This document shows, in pieces, positions 1 through 7,447 of a stretch of DNA of 19,270 nt (position 1 is the stretch's first letter; each line of letters begins with the position of its first letter). This stretch comes from CAZKEG01 sp964601575 (GTDB taxonomy: Bacteria > Desulfobacterota > Thermodesulfobacteria > Thermodesulfobacteriales > Thermodesulfatatoraceae), in contig CAZROA010000051.1 in assembly GCA_964601575.1 (NCBI GenBank), forward strand, positions 1 to 19,270, read 5' to 3'. Below the pieces are notes generated by a model. It searched no databases and had not been told where the DNA came from. It saw only the letters and a list, made by a program, of their open reading frames with translations. Position numbers and translations under genes: made by a program.

Positions 1-1065
1 GGCCGTAAAGATATCGGCCACGGCCATGATACGGGCCCCGAGATTCAGACGCTCTGCGGTAAGGCCAAAGGGATAACCAGAACCATCGAGTTTTTCATGA
101 TGAAAGGCCGCCCATTCTGCAATCTGCTCAAAGCCCTCAACCGAGATAAGGAGCATGTAAGTATAATAGGTATGCTGTTTCACCAAATCGAACTCCTTTG
201 ACGTAAGTCGCCCTGGCTTCTCTAAGATGGCGTTGGGTACCACCAGTTTGCCCAGGTCGTGAAGGCTTCCGGCAATCTTCATGAGGAGGATTTCTGTCTC
301 AGTAAGACCAAAAAGATACGAGAGCAAGGTGGCGCAAGTGGCCACCCCGGTGGAGTGGGTGGTAGTAAAACGACTTTTAAAGTCGATAATCTTGCTGAAG
401 AAGACGGCAAGTTGAACGATGTCTTCAAGACCTATCTCTATCCGTTCAAGGGGGCCGTGATTTAGGAGGATGGAATAAAGCCGAGGGGAAGTAACGTCTA
501 ACCAATAGGAGGCCCTTTTGGCCATTTCTAGGAAGAGATCTACTACCTCGGGGTGGACCTCTTTGCCCGAAGCCTCTATGACCCGAGCGGTGATGCGGTT
601 GGTCTGATGCAAGATATATTCTTCGCGCTGGATTAAACGTTCTACGAGATCGGCCAAGAGGATAATTTGGGATTCCAATACGAATGGGTCGAAAAGATTA
701 TGTCCCTTGGCCTGCCAGTCCTTCCAAGGTCGGTGATGGTACCTAACCATGGGGGCCAGAGACTCGAGAAAAGGGATCGATCTAAAGAGCCTTTCTCCAC
801 GGAGACAATGTGAAACGAGGTCTTTTTCTTCGAAACGATGGAGGCGTAATTTGTCTGAGGGGTCAAGGGCGCCAACATCGTGGAAAAGGGCTGCGGTGTA
901 AAGATTTTTGATCCTCTCCGGAGAGAGACGAGCGCGCTTGGCCATCTGCCAGGCTAGATAAGCGACACGCATTTGGTGGGTGGAGATAGCCGGACTCGAG
1001 AGGTCAATGGCGTCAGAGACCGAGAGAAAAAAATTATTCAAGTTGATGGAGATTTCCCTTAACAT
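1..1065 (-). CDS. Tandem HD-domain / HD-GYP c-di-GMP phosphodiesterase-type protein (partial, C-terminus cut off)
   Basis: I translated the minus strand by hand: 355 residues run from an ATG at 1065 to the window edge with no stop. Two HD regions are visible. The N-terminal one has H30 and H62-D63 (ALFHDVGAL). The C-terminal one is a canonical HD-GYP domain with H237, SLHDLGK at about 267-273, H298, FHHEKLDGSGYP at about 321-332 and D351 in VADIFTA. The family hydrolyses cyclic di-GMP with a two- or three-metal site, and all the ligands expected up to the edge are present. The first HD lacks the GYP signature, so it may be a regulatory or degenerate copy. No receiver, GAF or membrane segment is seen, so the protein looks cytoplasmic. 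About 40-60 residues probably lie to the left. The start lacks a strong ribosome-binding site; it is the only in-frame ATG nearby. Confidence 0.9.
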   Translation of the reverse strand, partial: MLREISINLNNFFLSVSDAIDLSSPAISTHQMRVAYLAWQMAKRARLSPERIKNLYTAALFHDVGALDPSDKLRLHRFEEKDLVSHCLRGERLFRSIPFLESLAPMVRYHHRPWKDWQAKGHNLFDPFVLESQIILLADLVERLIQREEYILHQTNRITARVIEASGKEVHPEVVDLFLEMAKRASYWLDVTSPRLYSILLNHGPLERIEIGLEDIVQLAVFFSKIIDFKSRFTTTHSTGVATCATLLSYLFGLTETEILLMKIAGSLHDLGKLVVPNAILEKPGRLTSKEFDLVKQHTYYTYMLLISVEGFEQIAEWAAFHHEKLDGSGYPFGLTAERLNLGARIMAVADIFTA

Positions 1066-1101
1066 GCCACTTTCTTCATCGGAAGGGAAAATAAGGGGCT
1101 T

Positions 1102-1122
1102 AAACGGCCTTCCGGGCCGTTT
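1102..1122 (-). terminator. Hairpin between the cytochrome gene and the HD-GYP gene, candidate terminator
   Basis: A perfect 8-bp stem AAACGGCC/GGCCGTTT encloses a 5-nt loop. It lies about 40 nt past the stop of the split-Soret-type gene (1161) and about 37 nt before the HD-GYP start (1065). On the minus strand the stem ends in TTT followed by AAG, so the U-tract is short; the plus strand gives TTTT. It most likely ends the cytochrome transcript. Because the U-tract is weak it could instead be a leader structure of the HD-GYP mRNA. Confidence 0.5.
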
Positions 1123-1160
1123 TAAAGGAGAGGGGGTAAGCAAACGAAGAACCTTAAATT

Positions 1161-1931
1161 TTATTCTGACTCCGGAGGAGAGGGTACTTTGGAGAGGTGA
1201 CATTCCTCACAGTTATACTGCGCGGTTATCTCAAATTCAGAGGAAGGAATTTCTCCTTCGGTTTCATATTTACCATCTTTCCATTGATTCAGGAGGTCTA
1301 CCAGATGATAGGCCACACTTGCCGTTAACCGGGCACAACGATCCCTCCTTTCTGGACTGTGAAGGGATTTCTTGGCCTTTTTCATCCATTTCCCTACGGA
1401 AATATGACAGAGAGGTGAATTGCTCACGGTAAGAGGGATATCTTTGGTCGGAACTTTAGGATTTTTGGGGATGTAGGTCGGCAGCTTCGTCTCCGTATAC
1501 CATTCCATGATCTCGCTACCCATAAGCTCACCATCTGCCACACCAGTGATCCGTGGACCAATGACAAGGTTGGCCACGATATTGGCCCCTAAGAGGGCAC
1601 CGCATATCGTTCCCCAACCAGCGATTCCACCTTCAGCAAACATAAAGCCATCGATAGGGAAGGATTTGTAAGGCTCTCCGACCTTTTGGCGGAGCTGACT
1701 AAAGACGCTGCTGATCACCGCCCCACCGCAAAATATCCGATACCATTCACGATAAGCCAATTCGGCGGTCTCGGTCGGGTCCAGCTTTACATAGGGCCAA
1801 GGCCATTTTTCGACCTTGATCTTCTTAGCCTCTGCCTTTGAGACCGGGAGAAGGCGGCCAGCGGCCACCCCGATCAAAAGGGCCCCAGCCCCTTTAAAGA
1901 GCTCTCTTTTGGAAAGATCGATTTGGGACAT
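1161..1931 (-). CDS. Split-Soret cytochrome c-like protein (C_GCAxxG_C_C family), exported
   Basis: A 256-residue protein. The N-terminus reads SKRELFKGAGALLIG, a Tat-like signal with KR in place of RR. It is followed by a mature part with single cysteines at about C68, C110 (in GTICGALLG), C175 and C199, and one haem-attachment motif CEECH at 241-245. This pattern matches the C_GCAxxG_C_C family, which includes the split-Soret cytochrome c of Desulfovibrio, an unusual dimeric haem and Fe-S protein. The role is probably periplasmic electron transfer, but no partner gene is adjacent. I chose ATG 1931 because AGGAGG lies 5 nt upstream; a GTG at 1937 overlaps that Shine-Dalgarno sequence and is less likely. 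The gene has its own promoter and is separated from its neighbours by about 95 bp on each side, so it appears to be a single-gene unit. Confidence 0.82.
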   Translation of the reverse strand: MSQIDLSKRELFKGAGALLIGVAAGRLLPVSKAEAKKIKVEKWPWPYVKLDPTETAELAYREWYRIFCGGAVISSVFSQLRQKVGEPYKSFPIDGFMFAEGGIAGWGTICGALLGANIVANLVIGPRITGVADGELMGSEIMEWYTETKLPTYIPKNPKVPTKDIPLTVSNSPLCHISVGKWMKKAKKSLHSPERRDRCARLTASVAYHLVDLLNQWKDGKYETEGEIPSSEFEITAQYNCEECHLSKVPSPPESE

Positions 1932-1975
1932 AAACACCTCCTGCTTTTGATCTTGCTTACCCCCTTGTGAAGGGC

Positions 1976-2006
1976 GTTATATGCAATTGGAAATAACGCC
2001 TGTCAA
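1976..2006 (-). promoter_or_regulatory. Promoter of the split-Soret-type gene with embedded inverted repeat
   Basis: On the minus strand a perfect -35 TTGACA (2006-2001) is followed 19 nt later by TATAAC (1981-1976). A perfect 8-bp inverted repeat, GGCGTTAT at 1973-1980 and ATAACGCC at 1993-2000 with a 12-nt spacer, fills the gap between the two boxes and overlaps the -10. The repeat lacks a following T-run, so it looks like an operator rather than a terminator. Predicted transcription start is near 1969, giving a leader of about 38 nt. Confidence 0.6.
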
Positions 2007-2029
2007 GAGATCAGGGAAAATTTCTTCGA

Positions 2030-2740
2030 TCAGGCCAGAGAGAAAGTATAGGTCTTTATTTGGAAGTCTCTTGGAGGATAGATGACGAAGAAGTCAGGGC
2101 TGAGGGGGGCTGGTTTTATCCGTAAAAATTTTAAACTAAGGGTCAAACGGCTTAAAGGGATTTCGATTCTAGTAAGGACAAGGCGCCCGTCTTTCCTTTG
2201 ATAAGAGGCCCTTATCATGGTGTGCCCTCGATATTTAATGACCAGCCTTTGGAGTTGATAATCAGAGAGTGAAAAGATCCCTTCTACCTTTAGATTTTCT
2301 GCCTCCAGATCAAAATAGGCCCTGATTTGGTGGCCGTTTTTTTGGGCCTTGGTCAGTTTAGAGAACCAAAAAGGGGGGATTTTGCCCAAAATGAGATACG
2401 TCCAGGCCTTGGTCAGGCTCGGCGGGGCCTGATCCATGACCAGGATCAAGACCTCTTGCTTGGGGAAAAGGACCCCACAGGCGTAATTTTCGATGAGGTT
2501 TCCTTGGAAAAGGGCCAGGCCAAAGGGGTTTAAGCTCTCAAAATAGAGGTGCCCCCAAGGATCGGCCAAGAGTAACAATCTCCCGGAGAGTTCCTTTCTA
2601 GGGATCTTGAGCTGGTAATATACTTGGGCCTTCACCGAGGTAAGGGGAGGGGCCTTCAAGACCTCCGGAGAAACCAGCTCCGGGGCGCGAAAGGTACAAC
2701 TGGTTAGCAATATCAGGGAGAGGAGGATGAATTTGCGCAC
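2030..2740 (-). CDS. Outer-membrane-type lipoprotein, possibly LolB/DUF4292-like
   Basis: A 236-residue protein with a clear lipoprotein signal: basic MRK, a short hydrophobic stretch and the lipobox LTSC with the lipidated cysteine at residue 15. No aspartate follows the cysteine, which is compatible with outer-membrane sorting. The mature part alternates hydrophobic and polar residues as a beta-rich fold would (for example GRLLLLADPWGHLYFESLN, then a later region ending in DFFVIYPP). This is reminiscent of the LolA/LolB or DUF4292 half-barrel, but I cannot assign the family by eye. Translation starts at GTG 2740 with AAGGA just upstream, inside the last 28 bp of the TPR gene, so the two are translationally coupled. 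A shared role in envelope lipoprotein handling is an inference from this coupling only. Confidence 0.75.
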   Translation of the reverse strand: MRKFILLSLILLTSCTFRAPELVSPEVLKAPPLTSVKAQVYYQLKIPRKELSGRLLLLADPWGHLYFESLNPFGLALFQGNLIENYACGVLFPKQEVLILVMDQAPPSLTKAWTYLILGKIPPFWFSKLTKAQKNGHQIRAYFDLEAENLKVEGIFSLSDYQLQRLVIKYRGHTMIRASYQRKDGRLVLTRIEIPLSRLTLSLKFLRIKPAPLSPDFFVIYPPRDFQIKTYTFSLA

Positions 2741-4407
2741 AGGTCCTTGATCTTCTTCTCCAAGCGTTCTTTGTCCTTCTTTTTCTTTACATATTTAAGG
2801 GCCTTTTGATAGGCGGCAACCGCCTCTTTCTCCTGCCCTAAGGCCTTCAAGATGTCTCCGTAGTGTTCATAGATGATGGGGTCGTCAGTAATCTGCTCAA
2901 GGGCCTTTTTAATGATCTCTAAGGCCTTTTGATATCGGCCTTTACGATAGTAGACCCAGGCCAGGCTGTCGAGGATATAGCCATCATTAGGTTTGAATTC
3001 TAAGGCCTTTTTGATCAGTTTTTCTGCTTTATCAAGTTCCAGGTTGAGATCAGCGTAGGTATAACCGACGAAATTCAAAATAGTCGGGTTGTTGGGGTCT
3101 TTGGCCAGTAAGGACTCGACTATCTTTAAGGCCTTTTTTTCCTGTCCAAGACATACAAGGAGAAACCCCTCGGAGAGCAACAATTGTTCGTCATCCGGGA
3201 ATTCCTCAAGCCCCCGTTTGATAAACTCATACCCCAAGTCACAACGGTCGAGGTCTTCAAACACACTCCCGGCCAAGGCATAGAGTTCCTTGTCTTCAGG
3301 GTATTGTTCCAAGGCCCGTTCCAAGAGGGCCTTTAGCTCTGAAGGATCTTTGACCAAGACCGCCAGTCTCCTCACCGCCAGGCGAAACACATCAGAACTA
3401 GGTGGGATGCTTTCGTATTGGTAAATGGCTTCTTCCCCGCGACCTTGACGTTCAAGGGCCACCCCAAGATAGAACCTGGCCATGTCGTTTTCGGGATGCT
3501 CTAAGAGGAGCTGCCTCAAGATCTCCTCTGCCTCTCTGTCCTTTTTGAGATTGAGCAGGATGGAGGCCTTTCTTATCTCAAGCTGGGGTTGTTGACCGAT
3601 CTTTTTTTCCATTTCTTCAACGACCCTTAAGGCCTCTTTGTAACGATTCTGGCGGATAAAAAGGCGAAGTAAGGCCTCTTGGAGATGGAAGTCTTCTGGA
3701 TTTCGTTTTAAATAATCTTGATAGAGCTTTTCCGCCTCCTTGACCTCACCTAGTTTTTCCAAGAATTCACCGAACTCAAGGGTCCATTGAATGGAATCAG
3801 GCCTCAAGGTTAGGGCCTTTTGATAGGCCTCTCGGGCCTTTTTAAAGTCTCCCTTCTGGCGATAGAGTCTGGCCAGCTCCAGCCAAAGGACTGGGATCTT
3901 GGGGTGTTGATCTCTCAAGCGCTCGATGACTTCGATGGCCTGATCGGTCTTCTTTTGGTGGAGATAGATCATGGTAAGGACAGAGAGGGCCTCTTCATAA
4001 GAGGGATCTTCTTCAAGAAGGTTTTCTAGGGTTTCTGCCGCCCGCGCCGGACGCCCTTGGGCCAAATAGAGTTTTCCCAAAATGAAACGGGTTTCTTTGT
4101 CTTTGGGGGCCCGCTTCAGGATCTCTTGGGCTAAAGTGATGGCCTTTTCGTATTCGCCCCTTTGGGCGTAGATCTTCATCAATTCCTTACGAGGATAGAC
4201 AGCCTTTGGATCGCAGGCTATGACCCGTTCAAGCTCCTTGGCCGCAGATTTTAATTGGTTTTGATCGATCTTTTCCTCAGCCACCAGAAAGTGATAATAA
4301 ATTTCGGCCTTGGGACACTTACGGGCTAGGGTGTGGGAGATGAAAAGGAGGGAAATTAGCCCCCATAGACTAAGCACCTTCAAGGGCAAGCGGATAATTC
4401 TCGGCAT
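2713..4407 (-). CDS. Exported TPR-repeat protein
   Basis: A 564-residue protein. Residues 1-28 form a signal peptide (MPRIIRLPLK followed by a hydrophobic core ending near SHTLA). The rest is almost entirely tetratricopeptide repeats; recurring units such as GDFKKAREAYQKALTLRPDS and GRYQKALEIIKKALEQ are obvious, suggesting roughly a dozen or more helical hairpins. TPR arrays bind proteins, so this is a periplasmic scaffold or adaptor, not an enzyme. The start is ATG 4407, preceded by GAGAGG at 8 nt. The gene overlaps the sigma-factor gene by 38 bp upstream and the lipoprotein gene by 28 bp downstream. At DNA level the repeats reuse the same AAGGCC-containing words, for example a 15-mer ending GATAGG near 2802 and again near 3811. 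The specific partner is unknown. Confidence 0.85.
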   Translation of the reverse strand: MPRIIRLPLKVLSLWGLISLLFISHTLARKCPKAEIYYHFLVAEEKIDQNQLKSAAKELERVIACDPKAVYPRKELMKIYAQRGEYEKAITLAQEILKRAPKDKETRFILGKLYLAQGRPARAAETLENLLEEDPSYEEALSVLTMIYLHQKKTDQAIEVIERLRDQHPKIPVLWLELARLYRQKGDFKKAREAYQKALTLRPDSIQWTLEFGEFLEKLGEVKEAEKLYQDYLKRNPEDFHLQEALLRLFIRQNRYKEALRVVEEMEKKIGQQPQLEIRKASILLNLKKDREAEEILRQLLLEHPENDMARFYLGVALERQGRGEEAIYQYESIPPSSDVFRLAVRRLAVLVKDPSELKALLERALEQYPEDKELYALAGSVFEDLDRCDLGYEFIKRGLEEFPDDEQLLLSEGFLLVCLGQEKKALKIVESLLAKDPNNPTILNFVGYTYADLNLELDKAEKLIKKALEFKPNDGYILDSLAWVYYRKGRYQKALEIIKKALEQITDDPIIYEHYGDILKALGQEKEAVAAYQKALKYVKKKKDKERLEKKIKDLCANSSSSP

Positions 4408-5443
4408 CTGGTAGCCTCTCTTTCAGATATTTTCGAAGCTTCTTTAACAGACGTTCCTCTATTTGTCTTACCCTCTCACGTGAAATACCAAAACGTTGGC
4501 CGATCTGTTGTAAAGTGAGTGGGTCCTCTGAGAGCAGACGTTCATAAAAGATGACCCGCTCCTTGTCCTTTAGGTTTTTTCCAAATTCATCGAGAATTTG
4601 ACGCAGTCTTGTTAATACTTCGTCCTTGGCCACCTGATTCTCCACCGGGGGATTAGGGGCCGCCAAGAAATCCCGATGCAATTCATCTGAGTCGTCTTTG
4701 ATTGGGGCATCGAGACTGATCTCGGCAGCACTCATGCGTTGTTCCATCTCTATTACGTCTTCTTCGCGGACATTGAGCCGCTTAGAGATGAGCTTTGGCA
4801 CCGGCTCAAACCCCATGGCTCCTAGGCGTTCCTTTTCTTTGCGCAGGTTATAGAAGAGTTTACGCTGGGCCTGGGTGGTACCGATCTTTACCAAACGCCA
4901 ATTGTCCATGATAAATTTCAAGATATAGGCCTTGATCCAAAAAGAGGCGTAATAAGAAAATTTGACCCCACGATAAGGGTCAAATTTTTTGACCGCCTGC
5001 ATCAGGCCCACGTTTCCTTCCTGGATAAGGTCGAGGAAGTTTTGCATCCAGAATTTTTGAAAATCTAAGGCAATCTTGACCACCAGTCTCAGGTTGGAGG
5101 TCACCAGACGATAGGCAATACGTGGGTCTCTGGTCTTATAGTATTCTTTGGTCAACCTTTCCTCTTCTTCTCGGCTCAACAAGGGGAATTTACTGATTTC
5201 TTTTAGATATTGTTGTAAAGGGTCGAGGACCGCCGGGGTGGTGCTTTCTCCATCGGCTACCGCTGGGAGCCGCAGATCTTCCTCTGAGGGCTCTGAGGAA
5301 CGGGTCTTGCCCCTGCGAGGACGTTTACCTTTGGAAGACTTGGCCTTTTTGGCCTCTTTTGTTTTCGAGGGCTTGGAATCCTTTTCCGACTCTTCTGAAA
5401 CGAGTTCTATGGCCTCTTTTTTTTCTTTGCTCACCGTGCTCAT
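4370..5443 (-). CDS. rpoH: RNA polymerase sigma factor, RpoH (sigma-32) type, with long basic N-terminal extension
   Basis: A 357-residue sigma-70-family factor. Region 1.2 begins near residue 74 (PLQQYLKEISKFPLL). Region 2 contains NFLDLIQEGNVGLMQAV and ASFWIKAYILKF. The RpoH-box-like sequence QRKLFYNLRKEKERL is at about 193-207. Region 4 has TLQQIGQRFGISRERVRQIE at about 310-329. The RpoH box and the absence of region 1.1 place it with heat-shock sigma factors rather than RpoD. The first 70 or so residues are low-complexity and rich in Lys, Ser and Glu, which is not usual for RpoH. The start is ATG 5443; a GTG three codons later (5434) has AAGGG at a better distance and is an alternative. 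It lies 23 bp after mnmG and overlaps the TPR gene by 38 bp. Confidence 0.85.
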   Translation of the reverse strand: MSTVSKEKKEAIELVSEESEKDSKPSKTKEAKKAKSSKGKRPRRGKTRSSEPSEEDLRLPAVADGESTTPAVLDPLQQYLKEISKFPLLSREEEERLTKEYYKTRDPRIAYRLVTSNLRLVVKIALDFQKFWMQNFLDLIQEGNVGLMQAVKKFDPYRGVKFSYYASFWIKAYILKFIMDNWRLVKIGTTQAQRKLFYNLRKEKERLGAMGFEPVPKLISKRLNVREEDVIEMEQRMSAAEISLDAPIKDDSDELHRDFLAAPNPPVENQVAKDEVLTRLRQILDEFGKNLKDKERVIFYERLLSEDPLTLQQIGQRFGISRERVRQIEERLLKKLRKYLKERLPDAENYPLALEGA

Positions 5444-5466
5444 TCCCTTCTTGCTCCTTCCCTGGC

Positions 5467-7365
5467 CTAAGCCGCTTGTTCCTTAAGAGGGCGCCAACCC
5501 CTCTTTTTTAGATATACCTGGATGGCGGCAATGGCCGCTGGCGTGACTCCTGAAATGCGAAGGGCCTGACCCAAAGAGAGAGGACGAATCCGGGATAGTT
5601 TTTCTCGAATCTCGGTGGAGAGCCCAGGTATATCCCAATAATTCAGATCTTTCGGTAAACGCATGGCCTCCCAACGCTTAAAGCGTTCGATCTCCTGTCT
5701 CTGACGATTTACATATCCGGCATATTTGGTCTCGATCTCGATCTGTTGGAGTATCTCATCAGTCAATTCCTTAAGTAAAGGAGAAACTTGTTTCATCTTT
5801 TCCAAAGAGACCTCAGGGCGTTTGAGGAGGTCAAAGAGACTGATAGGCTGTTTGAGGGGGGTTGATCCCATCTCCGCCAGCAAATGGTTGACATCTTCTG
5901 GACGGATCTTAATCCTTTTGAGCTGCTCAAGGGTCTTTTCGATGGTCTCTTTCTTACGGCGAAATCGTTGATAAGCCTCCTCTGAGACCAAACCCACGCG
6001 ATAGCCAAGCTCGGTAAGGCGAAGATCGGCGTTGTCCTCTCGGAGGAGGAGCCGATATTCCGCCCGTGAGGTAAACATACGATAGGGTTCATTGGTGCCT
6101 TTGGTGACCAGATCGTCGATGAGCACACCGATATAGGCCTGGGAACGATCGAGGACAAAGGGTTCTTCCTCACGCAAATATCGGACGGCGTTGATGCCAG
6201 CAATCAAACCCTGGGCCGCGGCCTCTTCATAACCCGAGGTACCGTTTATCTGGCCGGCCAAGAAGAGACCAGCCACCAATTTGGTCTCCAGACTAGGTTT
6301 GAGTTGGATGGGGTTTACGTAATCGTATTCAATGGCATAGCCAGGGCGCAGGATCTCCGCCTTTTCAAGCCCTTTGATGGAGCGCACCATGGCCCATTGG
6401 ACGTCGATGGGCAAACTGGTGCTGATCCCGTTGGGATAGACCTCGACCGTATCCAAGCCTTCTGGTTCCAGAAAGATCTGATGCCTTGGTTTGTCCGGAA
6501 AACGGAAGACCTTGTCTTCGATAGAAGGACAATATCTGGCCCCTACTCCCTTGATCACTCCAGTGAAAAGGGGCGAACGATCAACGGCCTGGCGAATGAT
6601 CTCATGGGTCTTTTCGTTGGTATAGGTGATATAACAAGGTACCTGGGGTAGAGGGGGCCTTTTTCCTTGATTGGCATAGGAAAAAAGCGGTGGAGGTACA
6701 TCACCCCACTGGATTTCTAAACGGGAATAATCAATCGTCCGACCATCAAGTCGGGGGCAAGTCCCGGTCTTGAGACGCCCTATTTCAAAACCCAGTTCTC
6801 GCAAGCAGTCAGAGAGTTTATTTGAAGGCGGGTCTCCCATACGACCGGCTTGAAAGTTCTTAAACCCGATATGGATGAGGCCTTTTAAGAAAGTCCCGGT
6901 AGTGACTACCACCGCTCGGGCATAAAAGATTTCCTCAATAGAGGTTTCTACCCCGATGACCCGGCCATCCTTGACCAAGATACGATCCACCATAGCCTGT
7001 TTGACCGTAAGCCGTGGGGTCCTTTCTAGGAGGTCTTTCATATAGGCCTGATAGCGCCAACGATCGGCTTGGGCCCTGGTGGCCCTTACCGCTGGCCCCT
7101 TGCGTGTGTTCAGTTTGCGAAACTGGATTCCGGTCTGATCGATGGCCCGGGCCATTTCTCCACCCAGGGCGTCAATCTCTTTGACTAGGTGCCCCTTGGC
7201 CAAACCACCGATGGCTGGGTTACAAGACATAGCCCCGATACGATCCAGATTGATGGTCAAGACCAAGGTCTCTGCTCCCAGACGGGCGGCGGCCAAGGCC
7301 GCCTCTATACCGGCATGCCCGGCCCCTACGACAATAACGTCAAAGCTCTTTGGATAGACAGCCAT
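5467..7365 (-). CDS. mnmG: tRNA uridine-5-carboxymethylaminomethyl modification enzyme MnmG (GidA)
   Basis: A 632-residue protein of normal family length. The FAD-binding Rossmann motif VVGAGHAGIEAALAAARLG is at about 12-30, followed by SCNPAIGGLAKGHLVKEIDA. Both GidA signatures are present: YCPSIEDKVFRF and the later AGQINGTSGYEEAAAQG. The C-terminal helical domain that binds MnmE and tRNA is complete. With MnmE, the enzyme installs 5-carboxymethylaminomethyl groups at wobble uridine 34, using FAD and methylenetetrahydrofolate or glycine-derived carbon, in the cytoplasm. mnmE is not in this window. The start is ATG 7365 with a weak AAGG ribosome-binding site close by. mnmG is the first gene of the minus-strand run leading to rpoH, the TPR gene and the lipoprotein gene, and it diverges from the 129-residue gene at 7448. 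Confidence 0.97.
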   Translation of the reverse strand: MAVYPKSFDVIVVGAGHAGIEAALAAARLGAETLVLTINLDRIGAMSCNPAIGGLAKGHLVKEIDALGGEMARAIDQTGIQFRKLNTRKGPAVRATRAQADRWRYQAYMKDLLERTPRLTVKQAMVDRILVKDGRVIGVETSIEEIFYARAVVVTTGTFLKGLIHIGFKNFQAGRMGDPPSNKLSDCLRELGFEIGRLKTGTCPRLDGRTIDYSRLEIQWGDVPPPLFSYANQGKRPPLPQVPCYITYTNEKTHEIIRQAVDRSPLFTGVIKGVGARYCPSIEDKVFRFPDKPRHQIFLEPEGLDTVEVYPNGISTSLPIDVQWAMVRSIKGLEKAEILRPGYAIEYDYVNPIQLKPSLETKLVAGLFLAGQINGTSGYEEAAAQGLIAGINAVRYLREEEPFVLDRSQAYIGVLIDDLVTKGTNEPYRMFTSRAEYRLLLREDNADLRLTELGYRVGLVSEEAYQRFRRKKETIEKTLEQLKRIKIRPEDVNHLLAEMGSTPLKQPISLFDLLKRPEVSLEKMKQVSPLLKELTDEILQQIEIETKYAGYVNRQRQEIERFKRWEAMRLPKDLNYWDIPGLSTEIREKLSRIRPLSLGQALRISGVTPAAIAAIQVYLKKRGWRPLKEQAA

Positions 7366-7447
7366 AAGCCTTGTTCAACCCTGCTTAATCTTTTCTTGCT
7401 CCTCGCCGAAAAACTTTGTAAAGAATTTATCCCCAAGGTGATCAAAT

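Noticed and set aside
980..1432. Plus-strand ORF of 150 codons across the HD-GYP start and cytochrome end
   Set aside because: It is antisense to two well-supported genes, shows no recognisable domain and contains the terminator-like hairpin.
5793..6203. 136-codon minus-strand ORF within mnmG
   Set aside because: It is an out-of-frame shadow of mnmG; the true frame has both GidA signatures.
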